DNA from: Marinihelvus fidelis
Lineage (GTDB): Bacteria > Pseudomonadota > Gammaproteobacteria > Xanthomonadales > SZUA-36
NCBI RefSeq assembly: GCF_008725655.1
Contig: NZ_VYXP01000008.1
Span: 53,719-117,718, forward strand
Reading direction: 5' to 3'
Length of the DNA stretch: 64,000 bases
Part shown: piece by piece, positions 52,688 to 61,554 of the stretch
Layout of the letters: every line of letters begins with the position of its first letter
Numbering within the stretch: position 1 is the first letter of the stretch
Made by a program: the position numbers and the translations under genes
The notes under the pieces: generated by a model
What the model saw: only the letters and a program-made list of their open reading frames with translations
The model's database searches: none
Told to the model about the DNA's origin: nothing

Positions 52688-52708
52688 TCCATGCAAGGAG
52701 ACAGCAAG

Positions 52709-53038
52709 ATGTTCGAATTACAATCTATTGAAATTCAAAACCGGCAAATAGCCCCTTCTAAGGATATTTCTTCCTTTTGCGGGGCCGATGCTCAGAATCT
52801 CGACCAAACTCGAGAAGACAATCCAGTTAGCCGCAATTTGGCGCTAATTTCCCAAGGCAAACGATCAATGAGAGCTGCAATAAATGCAATGTGTGCTCAT
52901 TGCGTTGGTTGTACTGCTAGTGATCAGGGTGAGGCGTTTGAAGACTGGATTGAGCCAGGGTTCCGAAAAGAAATCAGGCAATGTTCAGCCTTCCACTGTG
53001 CTTTGTGGGTATTTCGCCCTTTTCAGAGGAAAGAGTAA
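52709..53038 (+). CDS. small Cys-rich island protein, unknown
   Basis: A 109-residue protein. ATG 52709 follows AAGGAG at eight bases, which makes it preferable to ATG 52691. The C-terminal half has two cysteine clusters, MCAHCVGCT and RQCSAFHCALWVFRP, a pattern common in short zinc-binding proteins of phages and islands. The N-terminal half is low in structure. The stop overlaps the start of the next gene (TAATG). Confidence 0.7.
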   Translation: MFELQSIEIQNRQIAPSKDISSFCGADAQNLDQTREDNPVSRNLALISQGKRSMRAAINAMCAHCVGCTASDQGEAFEDWIEPGFRKEIRQCSAFHCALWVFRPFQRKE

Positions 53039-53484
53039 TGAACCAGGACTATAAAATTAACTATGTGGATCTGGTTATCCATGCGGATATCCCATCTCCA
53101 ACCATGAAGCATATCCTTTTGACGATCGCTGCTTTAGCGAACGAGAACGGCAAATGTCGGCCTAGTATTAGTCGGCTTGCAAAGCTGACAGGTTTCGACA
53201 AAAGAACGATTACTCGAAATCTTAGAAAGCTTGAGAATGGGGGCTGGCTGGATATTGACCGTGTGGGAACACAGTTTCATAGAGAAACGAGTTTCTACGA
53301 ACTGAATCTATTAAAGCTCCAAACCGAAAAAAATTCAGTTCAAGGTAGGGGTTCTAAGCCCCTACCTGGGGCGCAGAGTCCCCACCTGGGCGGCACAGAG
53401 TCAGTCAATACTAAAGACACTAATAATGATGAAAATAGGAAATTTGAAAATAGCTATATTGAAATAGATAGTTTGTTTAGATGA
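53038..53484 (+). CDS. helix-turn-helix (HTH_36-like) island protein, possible replication or regulatory factor
   Basis: A 148-residue protein: ILLTIAALANENGKCRPSISRLAKLTGFDKRTITRNLRKLENGGW is a winged helix of the type found at the N-terminus of replication-initiation and phage regulators. The C-terminal 50 residues are Asn/Ser-rich and unstructured. The ATG overlaps the previous stop by one base, and AGAGGAAAG lies before it. The protein is short for a full initiator, so it may be a regulator or truncated. Confidence 0.75.
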   Translation: MNQDYKINYVDLVIHADIPSPTMKHILLTIAALANENGKCRPSISRLAKLTGFDKRTITRNLRKLENGGWLDIDRVGTQFHRETSFYELNLLKLQTEKNSVQGRGSKPLPGAQSPHLGGTESVNTKDTNNDENRKFENSYIEIDSLFR

Positions 53485-53600
53485 AGGAGTAGTAAAGAGA
53501 TTTAAGAGGGGTTGGTTCTATCTATGCTTACATTTAAATTTCTAGTACTTAAGATCTAAAACCCTGAGGCCAGAAATAAACCCAAGTTGGGAAAAGGCTA

Positions 53601-53697
53601 GCCAGTCGATTTACACATAATCGTGATTATGCGGCGAAGCGGACGGTGCCGAAGGCACTGCGAATAATCCGCGATTATGTTGAATCGATAGGCGGGT
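53601..53697. repeat. long imperfect hairpin with ATAATC/GATTAT palindromic cores
   Basis: A 97-base unit begins GCCAGTCGATTTACACATAATCG and ends with the near inverse, ATTATGTTGAATCGATAGGC; the tip is GGTGCC-GAA-GGCAC. Its right half recurs at 54896-54922 (25 of 27 bases). The Sel1 gene lies between the copies. It looks like an end or remnant of a mobile cassette; the family is not recognised. Confidence 0.6.
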
Positions 53698-53755
53698 TAA
53701 GGCCATGGCGGGTGGCGTAAGTGAAGGCCAGATTTAGGAACCAGTTTTTACAGCC

Positions 53756-53766
53756 GGGGGGGGGGG
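53756..53766. repeat. homopolymer run of 11 G
   Basis: An uninterrupted G tract in otherwise AT-rich intergenic DNA 85 bases after the end of the Sel1 gene on its 3' side. It may be variable in length or a sequencing artefact. Confidence 0.9.
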
Positions 53767-53850
53767 AGGTTTGAACTTGGTTCTTGGATTTCGAAGTTAC
53801 TAAACCCGTAGGTAGGTTTGTAAATCTCTGTGACCCACCATGATAAATTG

Positions 53851-54468
53851 TCAGGTCCGGGTTTTTACGACTCGACTTATGTAATCCGAAGCTTTTCGCC
53901 TTACGTATTCATTTCCGAGTTCGGCAGCCTTGCGTAGCCAGTTGAGCGCCTCCGATTGGCTCTGATTTACACCCAAGCCTTCATAATAGGCTTTGCCAAG
54001 TTTAAATTGGGCCGCTGCAAATCCTTGGTCAGCGGCCTTCCGAAACCACCTAGCGGCGAGCTCGTAGTCCTGGGAGTCGTCAAAAGGGATCGAGTAGTGA
54101 ACACCGAGAAAATACTGAGCATTGGCTAGGCCCATCTCCGCCGCTCTCTCCATTGTGGCCAATGCCGCTGTGGAGTCTCTGGAATCGAGTGATCTTGCAA
54201 GTTCATACAACCTCATTGGATCTTCTTCTTCGGCAGCCTGTCGCTGTAGCTCCTCAATCGGAACCTCTTCTTCTCTCTTGCGTGGGCGTTTCTCAGCAGC
54301 ACGAACTCCTGCGCCAACAATGAAGGCACCAGCTAATACTCCGCCCCATCGGATGATCCACCACAATATGAGGAATCCAATGACGGCAAAGAAGCTTTCG
54401 GGCTGGACGACTCCAAATGCAATGGTTCCAGAGATGATCCACCAGACGACAGCGGCAATTTGCATCAT
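53851..54468 (-). CDS. membrane-anchored Sel1-repeat protein
   Basis: A 205-residue protein with two N-terminal hydrophobic segments (AAVVWWIISGTIAFGVV; FFAVIGFLILWWIIRWGGVLAGAFIVGAGV), a charged linker (KRPRKREEE) and Sel1-type repeats (AAEMGLANAQYFLGVHY; WFRKAADQGFAAAQFKLGKAYYEGLGV; WLRKAAELGNEYV). Sel1 repeats bind proteins. A strong AGGAGG precedes the ATG. It is the only minus-strand gene in the island and sits between short repeated sequences (53671 and 54896), so it may have arrived as a separate cassette. Confidence 0.8.
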   Translation of the reverse strand: MMQIAAVVWWIISGTIAFGVVQPESFFAVIGFLILWWIIRWGGVLAGAFIVGAGVRAAEKRPRKREEEVPIEELQRQAAEEEDPMRLYELARSLDSRDSTAALATMERAAEMGLANAQYFLGVHYSIPFDDSQDYELAARWFRKAADQGFAAAQFKLGKAYYEGLGVNQSQSEALNWLRKAAELGNEYVRRKASDYISRVVKTRT

Positions 54469-55253
54469 TGTAATTTCCTCCTGCTCAATTTTAAGTCTGG
54501 ATCAGTCGGTTCAAGCGTGGTCGCCTCCTTGGACGCTCCAATCTGATGGTTAGTTGTTATCACCAAGAGAGGCCCTACAGGGGCCCAGAATCGCGTTGCT
54601 TCAATTCCGGCCACACTATTCGCTCAATCCTCTTCTATCGCCTCCGGCGGCGTTTGGTACATCGTCAGTGACTTCACGACACCAAAGTATGGCTGCTGGT
54701 AATTCATCGCCTCGTTTCTAGTATCAGCACTTCCCCGTGGTTGATGTGTACCATTTTTCAAAAAAGCTCCTTCTACAGAGAGGTGCTTCGACTATTACAA
54801 ATTGGCTCGAACTGATGCCTTCAGTACCTAATTAAAACATTCTCGTATAACCTTCGTAACCAGCTAATGTTGATGATATTTTGGAATCTAGATTTGCGAT
54901 TATGTTGAATCGACTGGCGGGTCATGTGGATCAACTTTGTAATTGAAAGTCGGCGAAAAGAACTGATTGGATAAACTTATGGAGCAAAGGGGCGGGCAAT
55001 GCTCCTTTGTGATGGCGTATTTTTCAATGACTACTTCCCAAGTTTGTTGGGTTAACTTTGACTGCCCCGAATAATTCTATCGTTCAATTACGATTTGTAT
55101 TTCGATCTTGATTTCAACTGGATTTAAAGGTGGCTCATCTTGATCTTATTCATGTTGAGGTGTGGAAATGACAACTCAATGGACTGTTTAGAATTTGTGT
55201 TTGAGTCAAGAATTAGAGCTGAGTGGATGAAAGAAAAGTTGAGTTACTAATAG
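54469..55253. other. AT-rich intergenic stretch without a clear gene
   Basis: About 785 bases upstream of the DUF4365-TPR gene and of the Sel1 gene. It holds the repeat at 54896-54922 and a possible 27-aa minus-strand frame at 54624-54707 (MNYQQPYFGVVKSLTMY), too short to trust. No RNA gene was recognised. Promoters for both flanking genes must lie here. Confidence 0.6.
54896..54922. repeat. 27-bp repeat, second copy of the end of the 53601 element
   Basis: Matches 53671-53697 at 25 of 27 bases in the same orientation, and is approximately inverted to 53601-53623, so it could be a terminal repeat of a 1.3-kb cassette that holds the Sel1 gene. Confidence 0.65.
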
Positions 55254-58200
55254 ATGTCTGGCCCAAAAATCTCAGAATCTCAAATCATTGGGAACAAGGG
55301 GTATCAAGCATTCATTGCGAATCGCCCAGAGACCTGGATTGTGCAAGATATGTCCGGGGATTCAGATTTTGGCTATGACATATTTCTTCAATATTATGAA
55401 GATGGAAGGATGAAGCTCCCGTTCCATGCCCAATTAAAGTCGAGCACAAAATGTTCGAAGTTGCATGGAGATGGTGCCTACTACTCAGAGTCCCTTTATG
55501 GAAGCACGCTAAATTACTTTCGCAAATCAGGTTGGCCAATTCTGCTCATCTATGCCGATTTAAGCGATAACGTTCCAGCTAAAGATTCGAAAGTTTTTTA
55601 TTCGTGGATTCATGAAGAATTCGAAGAAAAACTGGATGGAAAATCAGAGTTTAAAGATGAGAGTTCGTACACATTTCGTATTCCGGTATCTAATCAGCTG
55701 ACTCCAGAAACAGATATTTCCAGTTTCGCTACCAGACAAGTTAGTACCAACATCGCAGTTGCAAAGCTAATAAAAATTTCAAAGCAGAAGCTTGGCAGTG
55801 AGAACCCAAATCAGGAAGGACAGTTTTTTAGTGGTCTAGCGATACTTGCTCAGCGGTTAGAGGGCTCAACAATCGCTCAGATTGCTAACGAAGAAATCCC
55901 GGATCTCGTCCAGAAAGAAGCTTTCGCTTCGGAGCTTCATGAAATCAAGAGCTCGATTGACAATGGCCGCCCTGATCGGGCATTGGAGCAAATCGAACAC
56001 TTGGAGTTAGAAACAGAAGGGGGTGCAGAAGCACTAAAAGCGCGTATTCAGTTTCTAAAAGGCAGAGCATTTGCATTTAAAGGAATCGAGGAAGCAGCTC
56101 TCGCTTGTTATCAAATGGCCTTAAGTTTTGATGTCACAAACGAGCAATATGCGGTTGCTGTTTACGAGTCAGAAATACGGGCTTCTGGGGACCCAATTAA
56201 CGATGGAACAATATGTCGAATTTTGGAGGATCTAGAGGGCACTAATTCTGGAAAGCTTGCTTTGTTGAAGGCACGGCTTTTGGCTAGCAAGGATAGGTTT
56301 GAAGAAGCACATTCGATATTAGGTGAATCTTCATGTGGGGAAACTGTTGTAACAAGAGGGATTGTTTGTTTTCAGGAGGGCAATTATTCGGAATCAGCTC
56401 GCATTCTTAATCGGGCTATAGCTGATGGTTATCTCTCAGAAAGACAACAGTTGTTGGCAGAAATTTTTAGGTTGAAATCGACCGCTTATGAATTATTCGG
56501 AGAATATTATCAGGTATTAAAGCTAGGAAAATTTGACAAAAGCCTACAAAAGGCTGAAGCAAGAGAGCTTTGGGGATGGTTGGTTCATTGTTTGCAACAT
56601 TTGGAGCAGTCCGGTTGGCCGCCTAACAGTGAACTTGTAGTTGAGGTGCTTGCGAACATTTCGTCTGTAACTGCAAATCAGGCAGAAGCTCATACCTGGA
56701 TATCAAGAATAAGGGACAGCCGGGGTGAGTCTGACCAGACAAATTCTGCATTAGCGCAAATTTCGTTTGAGCTGGGGCGGTTTGATGACGCAATTAAATT
56801 GCTCAAGAGCTTACCTCCCAACCGTATGCGAGCCTATAACTTGGCAGTGTGCTTTTACCAGGTAGGGGATCACACAAATCTAGTTGACATTGTAAAGAAT
56901 GAAATATCAAACCAATTAGTAGAAGACTCTGATTTGCATGGTGGAGCGCTATGCGTTGGTGCTCTCGCGGCCCATAAGCTTTTTGAAGTTACTGATGAGC
57001 AAGAATTTGTTCATGAACTTCGTAAAGAAAACGATTGGCGTGAATACTTGCAACTATATGAGGCATTCAAGCGGATTGAGGATTCGCCACTAGAAAGGCA
57101 CTCGATTCTTGTCGAATTGTGGGATGCGTACCAATTAGATAGAAGTGCATCAAGAATTGAAGAAAGCCTTTTGGCGAATCTCGATGCATCGCAAAAAGAT
57201 CAAGCAGAAAAAATAATCCAAATCATTGCTTCTATAAAGGAAAGGAGGCATTTGCAGGAATTTGATGTTGTTAAATGGACACAGGCTTTAATCGAACTGG
57301 ATCAGCTCGATGAGCTTTTGAAGGTAACTAGTCAAGCTATTTTAGATTTTGAAAAAAGCCTACATCTTCGCGCCATCCATGCGGTTGCTCTAGATCTTTC
57401 AGGTCAATCAATTCTGGCTCAAAAACTACTGGAAGACGTGCTGGCTTCGGATTTTTCTCCTGCATTCGTTCTAGAAGCCTATTCCTCGATTGCATATAGG
57501 TTTGGCGATACAGACCTTGCGCTAAAGACACTTAAAAGCCTGATTGAATCTACTTCAGATCCTCTTCAGAAAATTTATCTACTAAGGAATCGCTTCAATT
57601 TAGAACTGTTTTTGGGGGCAGGCAGTTCAAAATTAACAAGAATTGCTCTGAAAATTGGCGAGTTGGTTGATCCGAAGGATGAAGCCCAGGAGTCAATTTT
57701 TCTTCAGCTCTATTTGATGTCTGGCGTGACACGTGACGAAGAAGGCCAAAGCGTTGGGGCTGAGGCTTTTCAATCTCGATTGAGACAGTTTACTGAACGG
57801 TTTCCTGACTCTAAATCGCTGAGGTCCGCTGAAATGGACTTAGGCCCATCAGCCCCTAACATTGTTGAGCAGATCAACAGCGCAATCGGTCGGTCCGGAA
57901 GTTTTCAAAAGCTGAAGGAAAAATCTGCTCGTGAGTTGAGGTTTGGAGTGAAACTAGTTCCATTCATTGCAAGGCCAAGCGACTTTTTGTTCGAAATACC
58001 AGATGTGCTCTATTTATGGGAAGTAAGCAAGTACTCAAGTAAGGATGCAATTGAATATCACGTGCAAAACAGACTTGGGCTGGATAAGAACGAGATTGAA
58101 TCAAAAAGTGTTGCCGGGGTGCCCTTACTCGATTTGCTAACGCTCATTATTGCTTTTGATCTAGGGGTTTTGGGGTTGATATTCGAGCTTTTCAGGAAAG

Positions 58201-59234
58201 TGGCAATTTCTAAAGCGACGATAATGTATTTGAGGCATTTGTCTCATCCCGTTTTCGGGAGTCAACTTTCTGAAAAATCTAAGGCAATAAGTGAAGAACT
58301 ATTCAAACATCTAGTTCAGATTGACCAACCTTCGTCTTTGGCTGCTAAGGCCGGCATTGACGGGAACGTCGGCTATAACCTCCTTCAGGATGCCAAGGAA
58401 CTCGTGAGTAGGCATGGCTACAGCTATATCTGCGAAGATGCTTTAGCAAGAATTTGGGTTTGTGAAGGAATTGATGGCAGTGTTTCATTCGATATTTCTG
58501 ACATCCTGGTTTGGTGCTCAACAGAAAGGTTGGTTTCAGAAATAGAGCATGCTCAGTACATCGCAACACTTGCAAATTGGAATTTACGTGGGCTCTTATG
58601 CCGAGATAAAGAAGTGGTCGCTTTGGTTGGTGGTGCCCTAGCTGATTGGGATGGTCAATCGCGAGCCGAAGAACTCTTAATGTCAGATTCCTATTTTGTG
58701 AAAATGACAAATGCAATTTGGGACTTTACGCAACCTGCAGCATCGATTTTTGGCAGTGCGGCAAGATTGGGGAAAGAGCTGGCATCGCAAACTGGAATTG
58801 TTGATGGAGTCCTGGGCGCTTTTAATTCGGTATTTGTTGCAAAAGCAATTGTAAGACCTGACTCTAGATTCAGTGCGGTAGAGGCTGCATCGATGTTATT
58901 GATTTTGCAATGCCAAGGGCTCACTGCAGGAGATCCAGAGGTTAAGAAAATATGGAATGCATTTTCTTACGTGGTTGAGAGGGAGTTTGGCGAACGGATG
59001 GACCAGAACAAGTGGGAATCAGCAATTCGTGGTGTTGGCGGTATGATCGCTAAAGTGCAAGTTGGGAAACTGGATATAAGTTCACTTGAGGCCAGTGCGG
59101 CCGAAACGATTTTTGAAGTTGTTAAGTCGGGATTCACGAGTGACACGCATGACTATGAGTTACTAACTAAAGCATATACAGATGCTGTTACATATTATGT
59201 GCTCAATAACAGTGATGAAACTGTGCCGACATAA
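55254..59234 (+). CDS. DUF4365-domain (PD-(D/E)XK-like) protein with very long TPR-like repeat region; candidate defence effector or sensor
   Basis: A 1326-residue protein. The first 160 residues form a DUF4365 domain: SGDSDFGYDIF with D42 and FHAQLKSS with Q60-x-K62, the D...(Q/E)xK layout of PD-(D/E)XK nuclease relatives, followed by WPILLIYADL. Residues about 190-1200 are helical TPR-like repeats (ALEQIEHLELE; AALACYQMALSFD; RFDDAIKLLKSLPPNRMRAYNLAVCFYQVGDH), without membrane segments. A nuclease-like head on a huge repeat arm is a design found in anti-phage proteins that sense a phage component and then cut DNA. The DUF262/HNH gene follows after 54 bases. Strong AT bias marks it as acquired. 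The nuclease activity is inferred; the ribosome site is weak. Confidence 0.75.
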   Translation: MSGPKISESQIIGNKGYQAFIANRPETWIVQDMSGDSDFGYDIFLQYYEDGRMKLPFHAQLKSSTKCSKLHGDGAYYSESLYGSTLNYFRKSGWPILLIYADLSDNVPAKDSKVFYSWIHEEFEEKLDGKSEFKDESSYTFRIPVSNQLTPETDISSFATRQVSTNIAVAKLIKISKQKLGSENPNQEGQFFSGLAILAQRLEGSTIAQIANEEIPDLVQKEAFASELHEIKSSIDNGRPDRALEQIEHLELETEGGAEALKARIQFLKGRAFAFKGIEEAALACYQMALSFDVTNEQYAVAVYESEIRASGDPINDGTICRILEDLEGTNSGKLALLKARLLASKDRFEEAHSILGESSCGETVVTRGIVCFQEGNYSESARILNRAIADGYLSERQQLLAEIFRLKSTAYELFGEYYQVLKLGKFDKSLQKAEARELWGWLVHCLQHLEQSGWPPNSELVVEVLANISSVTANQAEAHTWISRIRDSRGESDQTNSALAQISFELGRFDDAIKLLKSLPPNRMRAYNLAVCFYQVGDHTNLVDIVKNEISNQLVEDSDLHGGALCVGALAAHKLFEVTDEQEFVHELRKENDWREYLQLYEAFKRIEDSPLERHSILVELWDAYQLDRSASRIEESLLANLDASQKDQAEKIIQIIASIKERRHLQEFDVVKWTQALIELDQLDELLKVTSQAILDFEKSLHLRAIHAVALDLSGQSILAQKLLEDVLASDFSPAFVLEAYSSIAYRFGDTDLALKTLKSLIESTSDPLQKIYLLRNRFNLELFLGAGSSKLTRIALKIGELVDPKDEAQESIFLQLYLMSGVTRDEEGQSVGAEAFQSRLRQFTERFPDSKSLRSAEMDLGPSAPNIVEQINSAIGRSGSFQKLKEKSARELRFGVKLVPFIARPSDFLFEIPDVLYLWEVSKYSSKDAIEYHVQNRLGLDKNEIESKSVAGVPLLDLLTLIIAFDLGVLGLIFELFRKVAISKATIMYLRHLSHPVFGSQLSEKSKAISEELFKHLVQIDQPSSLAAKAGIDGNVGYNLLQDAKELVSRHGYSYICEDALARIWVCEGIDGSVSFDISDILVWCSTERLVSEIEHAQYIATLANWNLRGLLCRDKEVVALVGGALADWDGQSRAEELLMSDSYFVKMTNAIWDFTQPAASIFGSAARLGKELASQTGIVDGVLGAFNSVFVAKAIVRPDSRFSAVEAASMLLILQCQGLTAGDPEVKKIWNAFSYVVEREFGERMDQNKWESAIRGVGGMIAKVQVGKLDISSLEASAAETIFEVVKSGFTSDTHDYELLTKAYTDAVTYYVLNNSDETVPT

Positions 59235-59288
59235 AATGCATTAGTACAAGGTTTTTGGAAAAGTGTGATTCTAAATTAGGGGTTCGAT

Positions 59289-61046
59289 GTGCAGTCAAAG
59301 GTAACCGAAGAATCAAATGAACTTACGTATGACAAGTTCTTTAACAAACAACGAAGGGTAAGTATTCCACTTTTCCAAAGGCGCTATGTCTGGTCTAAAA
59401 AAAATCTAGACCAACTTTTAGATGACATATCGGCAATTCAAGATTCTCAGGACTCCGCTCGGTTCTTGGGAACTGTTGTCGCCGTTTCCCGACCGGGTTC
59501 ATTCGGTGACTACGAAGAAGTTGAAGTTGTAGACGGCCAACAAAGACTCACAACTGTCTATCTATTCTTGGCGGCAATATCTGAGGTGCTCTGCGGCCTT
59601 AAAGCATACAAAGATGCAGAACGAATCGTTACTCGTTTTCTTATTTTCCAGGAAAGGGATCTCGAGCATACGACCACATTATTCCCCTCTCTCGAAGATC
59701 GAAACGAATTCCAGTACATCATGCAAATTTTGCGCGGAATTGCTGGGCTGTCTGAAGAACTGGACCCATTCGAGATTCGCCCTCCTTCAGTTGAAGGATT
59801 AGAGCCTCCGGAGTCAAGGCAGGAAATGCTAGCCCAATATTTCAGAATTCGACGACTCCTAAATGGGATGGTCGAAGATCTGGAAAGTGAGCAGGCTGCG
59901 ATTGAGGAATTGAAGTCACTTACAGAAATCGTAACTACTCGTTTGACTTTTATATTTCTTAAATTGAGAGACCCTGCCAGCGCCCCTCTTATTTTTGAGA
60001 GTTTGAACGAAAAGGGTGTGAAAACGACCATTGGGGATTTGGTTCGAAATGAGATCTTTTCAAAAGTCTATGATGAACCGGCGAGGGCAAAATCGGTTTA
60101 CTCCAACAACTGGCAACCTTTCTTCTCACGATTTAGTGGAAGCTTTGACGACTACCTTTTTCCGTACTGTCTCTGCCACGATCATACGGTCGCCAAATCA
60201 GATTGTTTTCAGGAGCTTCGAAAGCTTTGGAAGGATTTGGATGAGCCAGACGATGTCATAGCTGACTTGTCAAAGTACGCGGAAACGTTTCTGGCGCTTG
60301 AGCTAAGAAAAGAGGGTGTCCTTAACGAATGCCTTGATATTCGAGATGCTCTATACCGATTTCATGATGCAAATGTGCCTTCATCGGTTTTCCCGTTTGT
60401 GTTTTCTTGTGTAAAAGCGTTTCAAGAGAGTAAATGTTCCAAAGAAGACTTATTGGAAACTCTAAAAATTATCGAATCCTTTTTGATTAGAAGGGCCGTT
60501 TGTGGAATTGAGCCCACAGGGCTTCATGCTGTTTTTAAGACGTTGTGGTCTGACATCGGACGCAATGTTTCCCCTACAGAAGCTGCGAAAAAATTGAAAT
60601 CGATTACCACTCAGGTATGGCCTGAAGATAGCGATGTTATTCATAGTGTGAAAACACGACCGCTATATAGATCGAGGGTGATTAGGTTTCTGCTTCACGA
60701 ACTTGAGGTTTCTGATGGTGCAGACATGGCAGGGCTCGATTTTGAAATTGAGCACGTTATGCCACAGGCATTGACCAGTGAATGGAAAAACGAAACCGGG
60801 ATAACGGAAGAGGAGCATGAAAGGTTAAAAGATACTCTGGGTAATCTGGTCACATTGTCCCAGCCCCTCAATCAGAAAGTTCGGCAATCTGTGTTTTCGA
60901 AGAAGAGACAGGAGTATCGGTTGAAATCAAAATTTGCATTGGCGAGATCGGTGGCCGATACCCATAACGAATGGACAAAAAGAACCATTGAAGTGCGTAA
61001 TGAGCAAATCGGACTTTGGATTAATCAGACTTGGGCAAGAGATTGA
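59289..61046 (+). CDS. GmrSD-like DUF262/DUF1524 protein (NTP-dependent HNH nuclease type)
   Basis: A 585-residue protein starting at GTG 59289 with AGGGG upstream. The N-terminal DUF262 domain has IPLFQRRYVW (26-35) and VDGQQRLTT (81-89), the nucleotide-binding DGQQR motif. The C-terminal DUF1524 domain has FEIEHVMPQAL with H489, LGNLVTL with N519 and N528, then FSKKRQEYRLKS: an intact HNH nuclease. The same two domains make up type IV enzymes such as GmrSD and relatives like SspE and BrxU, which cut or nick modified phage DNA. It probably forms an operon with the DUF4365-TPR gene and is the last gene before attR. Confidence 0.88.
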   Translation: MQSKVTEESNELTYDKFFNKQRRVSIPLFQRRYVWSKKNLDQLLDDISAIQDSQDSARFLGTVVAVSRPGSFGDYEEVEVVDGQQRLTTVYLFLAAISEVLCGLKAYKDAERIVTRFLIFQERDLEHTTTLFPSLEDRNEFQYIMQILRGIAGLSEELDPFEIRPPSVEGLEPPESRQEMLAQYFRIRRLLNGMVEDLESEQAAIEELKSLTEIVTTRLTFIFLKLRDPASAPLIFESLNEKGVKTTIGDLVRNEIFSKVYDEPARAKSVYSNNWQPFFSRFSGSFDDYLFPYCLCHDHTVAKSDCFQELRKLWKDLDEPDDVIADLSKYAETFLALELRKEGVLNECLDIRDALYRFHDANVPSSVFPFVFSCVKAFQESKCSKEDLLETLKIIESFLIRRAVCGIEPTGLHAVFKTLWSDIGRNVSPTEAAKKLKSITTQVWPEDSDVIHSVKTRPLYRSRVIRFLLHELEVSDGADMAGLDFEIEHVMPQALTSEWKNETGITEEEHERLKDTLGNLVTLSQPLNQKVRQSVFSKKRQEYRLKSKFALARSVADTHNEWTKRTIEVRNEQIGLWINQTWARD

Positions 61047-61490
61047 TTGTTGCTATGTGCGAGATTTTGACGGTAGGGCGAATAACTAGAGTGTTCTGAA
61101 ATTAGTCGTTAGCTTTTGTGATGAGAGACAAAATTTCGGTAGGTTGTCTGCATCCAAAGTCTTAGTTCCGGGTTCCAGTCTCAATTATCGTGTGCCTTTG
61201 TGGCCAATGCTTAAGTGCAACATTTCCTTGTGCGAATCAAGCATGAGTACAGCACTTAGTTATTACTGTAACGAAATCAAGCTTTAGTCAGTTTGTAGCA
61301 AGTAACTATAAAGTAATTCGAGAGCCAAAATTTACAAGCCCACTAGTACTTTGTGGTTCGAACTGATAACGAAATTTACTTGATCGTTTTCAAGCACGAA
61401 TATTCTAATTGGCATTCAAATTTAACCAGATCGAATATGACTTCCTGCTACCTGGAATTCGCACGAATGTGAAGATGAATCCGCCTATTG
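61047..61490. other. non-coding right end of the island
   Basis: About 440 AT-rich bases after the DUF262 gene. No open frame of note, no RNA gene and no terminator with a T-run were seen. It leads into the arm-type repeats and attR. Confidence 0.6.
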
Positions 61491-61511
61491 GGATTTACCA
61501 TGGATTTACGA
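61491..61511 (+). repeat. candidate integrase arm-type sites, right
   Basis: GGATTTAC, three bases, GGATTTACGA, the same as at 49821-49841 and in the same orientation, 43 bases inside attR. Confidence 0.6.
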
Positions 61512-61554
61512 CCCGACCTCAAGGGTGAGGCAGTCTTTGTAAGCTTTTGATTTT

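Noticed and set aside
53601..53697. Integron attC site
   Set aside because: The unit folds like one, but the expected RYYYAAC and GTTRRRY core sites are not at its ends and there is no integron integrase.
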